Shown: positions 15,189 to 15,622 of the stretch, in pieces
Layout of the letters: every line of letters starts with the position of its first letter
How positions within the stretch are numbered: the stretch's first letter is position 1
Assembly (NCBI GenBank): GCA_964412845.1
Contig: CAYPQM010000160.1
Location: 1 to 15,622, forward strand
Direction: 5' to 3'
Source of the DNA: JAWWPY01 sp964412845
Lineage (GTDB): Bacteria; Actinomycetota; Actinomycetes; Streptosporangiales; Streptosporangiaceae
DNA: 15,622 nucleotides
Position numbers and translations under genes: made by a program
Notes under the pieces: model-generated
Seen by the model: only the letters and a program-made list of their open reading frames with translations
Told to the model about the DNA's origin: nothing
Databases searched by the model: none

Positions 15189-15211
15189 CCGAAGATTCGC
15201 CGATTTAGCAT
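15182..15211 (+). promoter_or_regulatory. Predicted promoter of the ABC transporter operon
   Basis: Perfect -35 TTGACA (15182-15187) and TAGCAT (15206-15211, four of six) with an 18-bp spacer. The -35 lies inside operator 2. The leader to the GTG at 15386 is about 165 nt. Confidence 0.55.
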
Positions 15212-15262
15212 TCCGGCCAGAGCAGCCCCCGACCCCGGGCCGCGAGCACGGCGAACAGATCT

Positions 15263-15359
15263 CGCCCTGGTCAGACCCGCAATCCGGCAACCGTCAGGTC
15301 GCCCCAGAGTGATCCGACCGGTAGTTCAGGACACGCCCTGGACCCAGAATCCGGCACCG
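15263..15359 (+). repeat. Imperfect direct repeat in the transporter leader
   Basis: CGCCCTGG (15263-15270) followed 10 nt later by AATCCGGCA (15281-15289) recurs as CGCCCTGG (15334-15341) and, 6 nt later, AATCCGGCA (15348-15356). Copies are about 70 bp apart. The stretch between the promoter and the GTG otherwise shows nothing recognisable. Confidence 0.5.
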
Positions 15360-15385
15360 AAACGGCATGGATGGCAGGGGGACCC

Positions 15386-15622
15386 GTGACAGAACCGACG
15401 GCTGGCGCTGGCCGCTCCCCCGGCAGCTCCGGATCACAGCACACGCCGGGCGCTGACCGCTCCCCCGGCGGCTCCGGATCCCGGCAGACGCCCGGCAGCG
15501 CGGCGCCCGGCAGCGCGGCGCCCGGCACCGAGGGCTGCGTCCTGGTGCTGCGCGACATCCGGAAGGTGTACGGGGCCACGGTCGCCGTCGAGTCCCTGAC
15601 GCTGGGCCTTGACCCAGCCACG
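15386..15622 (+). CDS. ABC transporter ATP-binding protein, N-terminal part (sugar/nucleoside type; right end outside the window)
   Basis: 79 codons visible, running off the right edge. GTG at 15386 follows AGGGGG by about 5 nt; an in-frame ATG at 15371 and a GTG at 15545 (with GAGGG 9 nt upstream) are alternatives. From residue 51 the sequence VLVLRDIRKVYGATVAVESLTLGLDPAT matches the first two strands of an ABC nucleotide-binding domain, before Walker A, most like RbsA-type ATPases of carbohydrate importers. Walker motifs lie outside, so the assignment rests on this stretch and on the divergent LacI regulator. The first 50 residues are a low-complexity Ser/Pro/Gly extension made of repeats. 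The gene is likely repressed by the LacI protein through operator 2. Confidence 0.75.
   Translation, partial: MTEPTAGAGRSPGSSGSQHTPGADRSPGGSGSRQTPGSAAPGSAAPGTEGCVLVLRDIRKVYGATVAVESLTLGLDPAT
15404..15526 (+). repeat. 45-bp and 15-bp tandem repeats in the transporter gene N-terminus
   Basis: Residues 7-21 (GAGRSPGSSGSQHTP) are repeated as residues 22-36 (GADRSPGGSGSRQTP), a 45-bp unit. Two identical 15-bp units then encode GSAAP-GSAAP. The period is again a multiple of 15 bp. Confidence 0.85.

Noticed and set aside
1..15622. tRNA, rRNA, insertion sequence, integrase, attachment site
   Set aside because: None seen: no transposase or integrase motifs and no cloverleaf-like sequences were recognised by eye. 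A tRNA or Rfam search would be needed to exclude small RNAs.

Overview
The window is about 70% G+C. Its long antisense shadow ORFs, strong G/C bias at third codon positions, AGGAGG-type ribosome sites and gene families (SARP/BTAD regulator, RsbU/RsbW/RsbV-type partner switch, LacI regulator beside a sugar-type ABC transporter) all point to a chromosomal segment of a filamentous actinomycete (Actinomycetota). The genus cannot be fixed from the sequence alone. It comes from a draft scaffold, because a run of 100 N sits inside a tandem repeat.

Left part (1-4527, all minus strand): a probable six-gene operon, read right to left. It starts with a GAF-PP2C phosphatase (4527-3265), followed by an HATPase anti-sigma kinase (3268-2774, ATGA overlap with the phosphatase) and two tandem STAS antagonists (2790-2434 and 2359-2003). 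It continues with a conserved protein of unknown function (1992-1123) and a multi-pass membrane protein that runs off the left edge (1101-1). This is a complete partner-switching set (phosphatase, kinase, two antagonists), but no sigma factor is present in the window.

Middle (4683-9037): divergent from the phosphatase is a 972-residue SARP-BTAD-ATPase-TPR regulator. It is followed, tail to tail with only 4 nt between, by a short-chain dehydrogenase on the minus strand. A small single-domain CBM48 (glycogen-binding fold) protein lies on the plus strand and ends at a perfect 15-bp hairpin.

Right (9038-15622): minus-strand genes for a secreted phospholipase C/acid phosphatase-family phosphoesterase, an MBL-fold hydrolase, an ATZ/TRZ-like amidohydrolase and a LacI-family regulator. 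The last two are translationally coupled through an ATGA overlap. On the plus strand, divergent from the LacI gene, an ABC transporter ATPase begins and leaves the window. Two LacI-type palindromes lie in the divergent region. In each, one half-site supplies a -35-like hexamer for the outward promoter, so one regulator probably controls both its own amidohydrolase operon and the transporter.

A recurring feature is 15-bp-period (pentapeptide) tandem repeats at six places: the N-termini of four proteins, one interdomain linker, and one stretch that forms a gene's last codons and then continues into the intergenic gap. One of these arrays caused the assembly gap, and the 100-N placeholder puts the amidohydrolase in the wrong frame.
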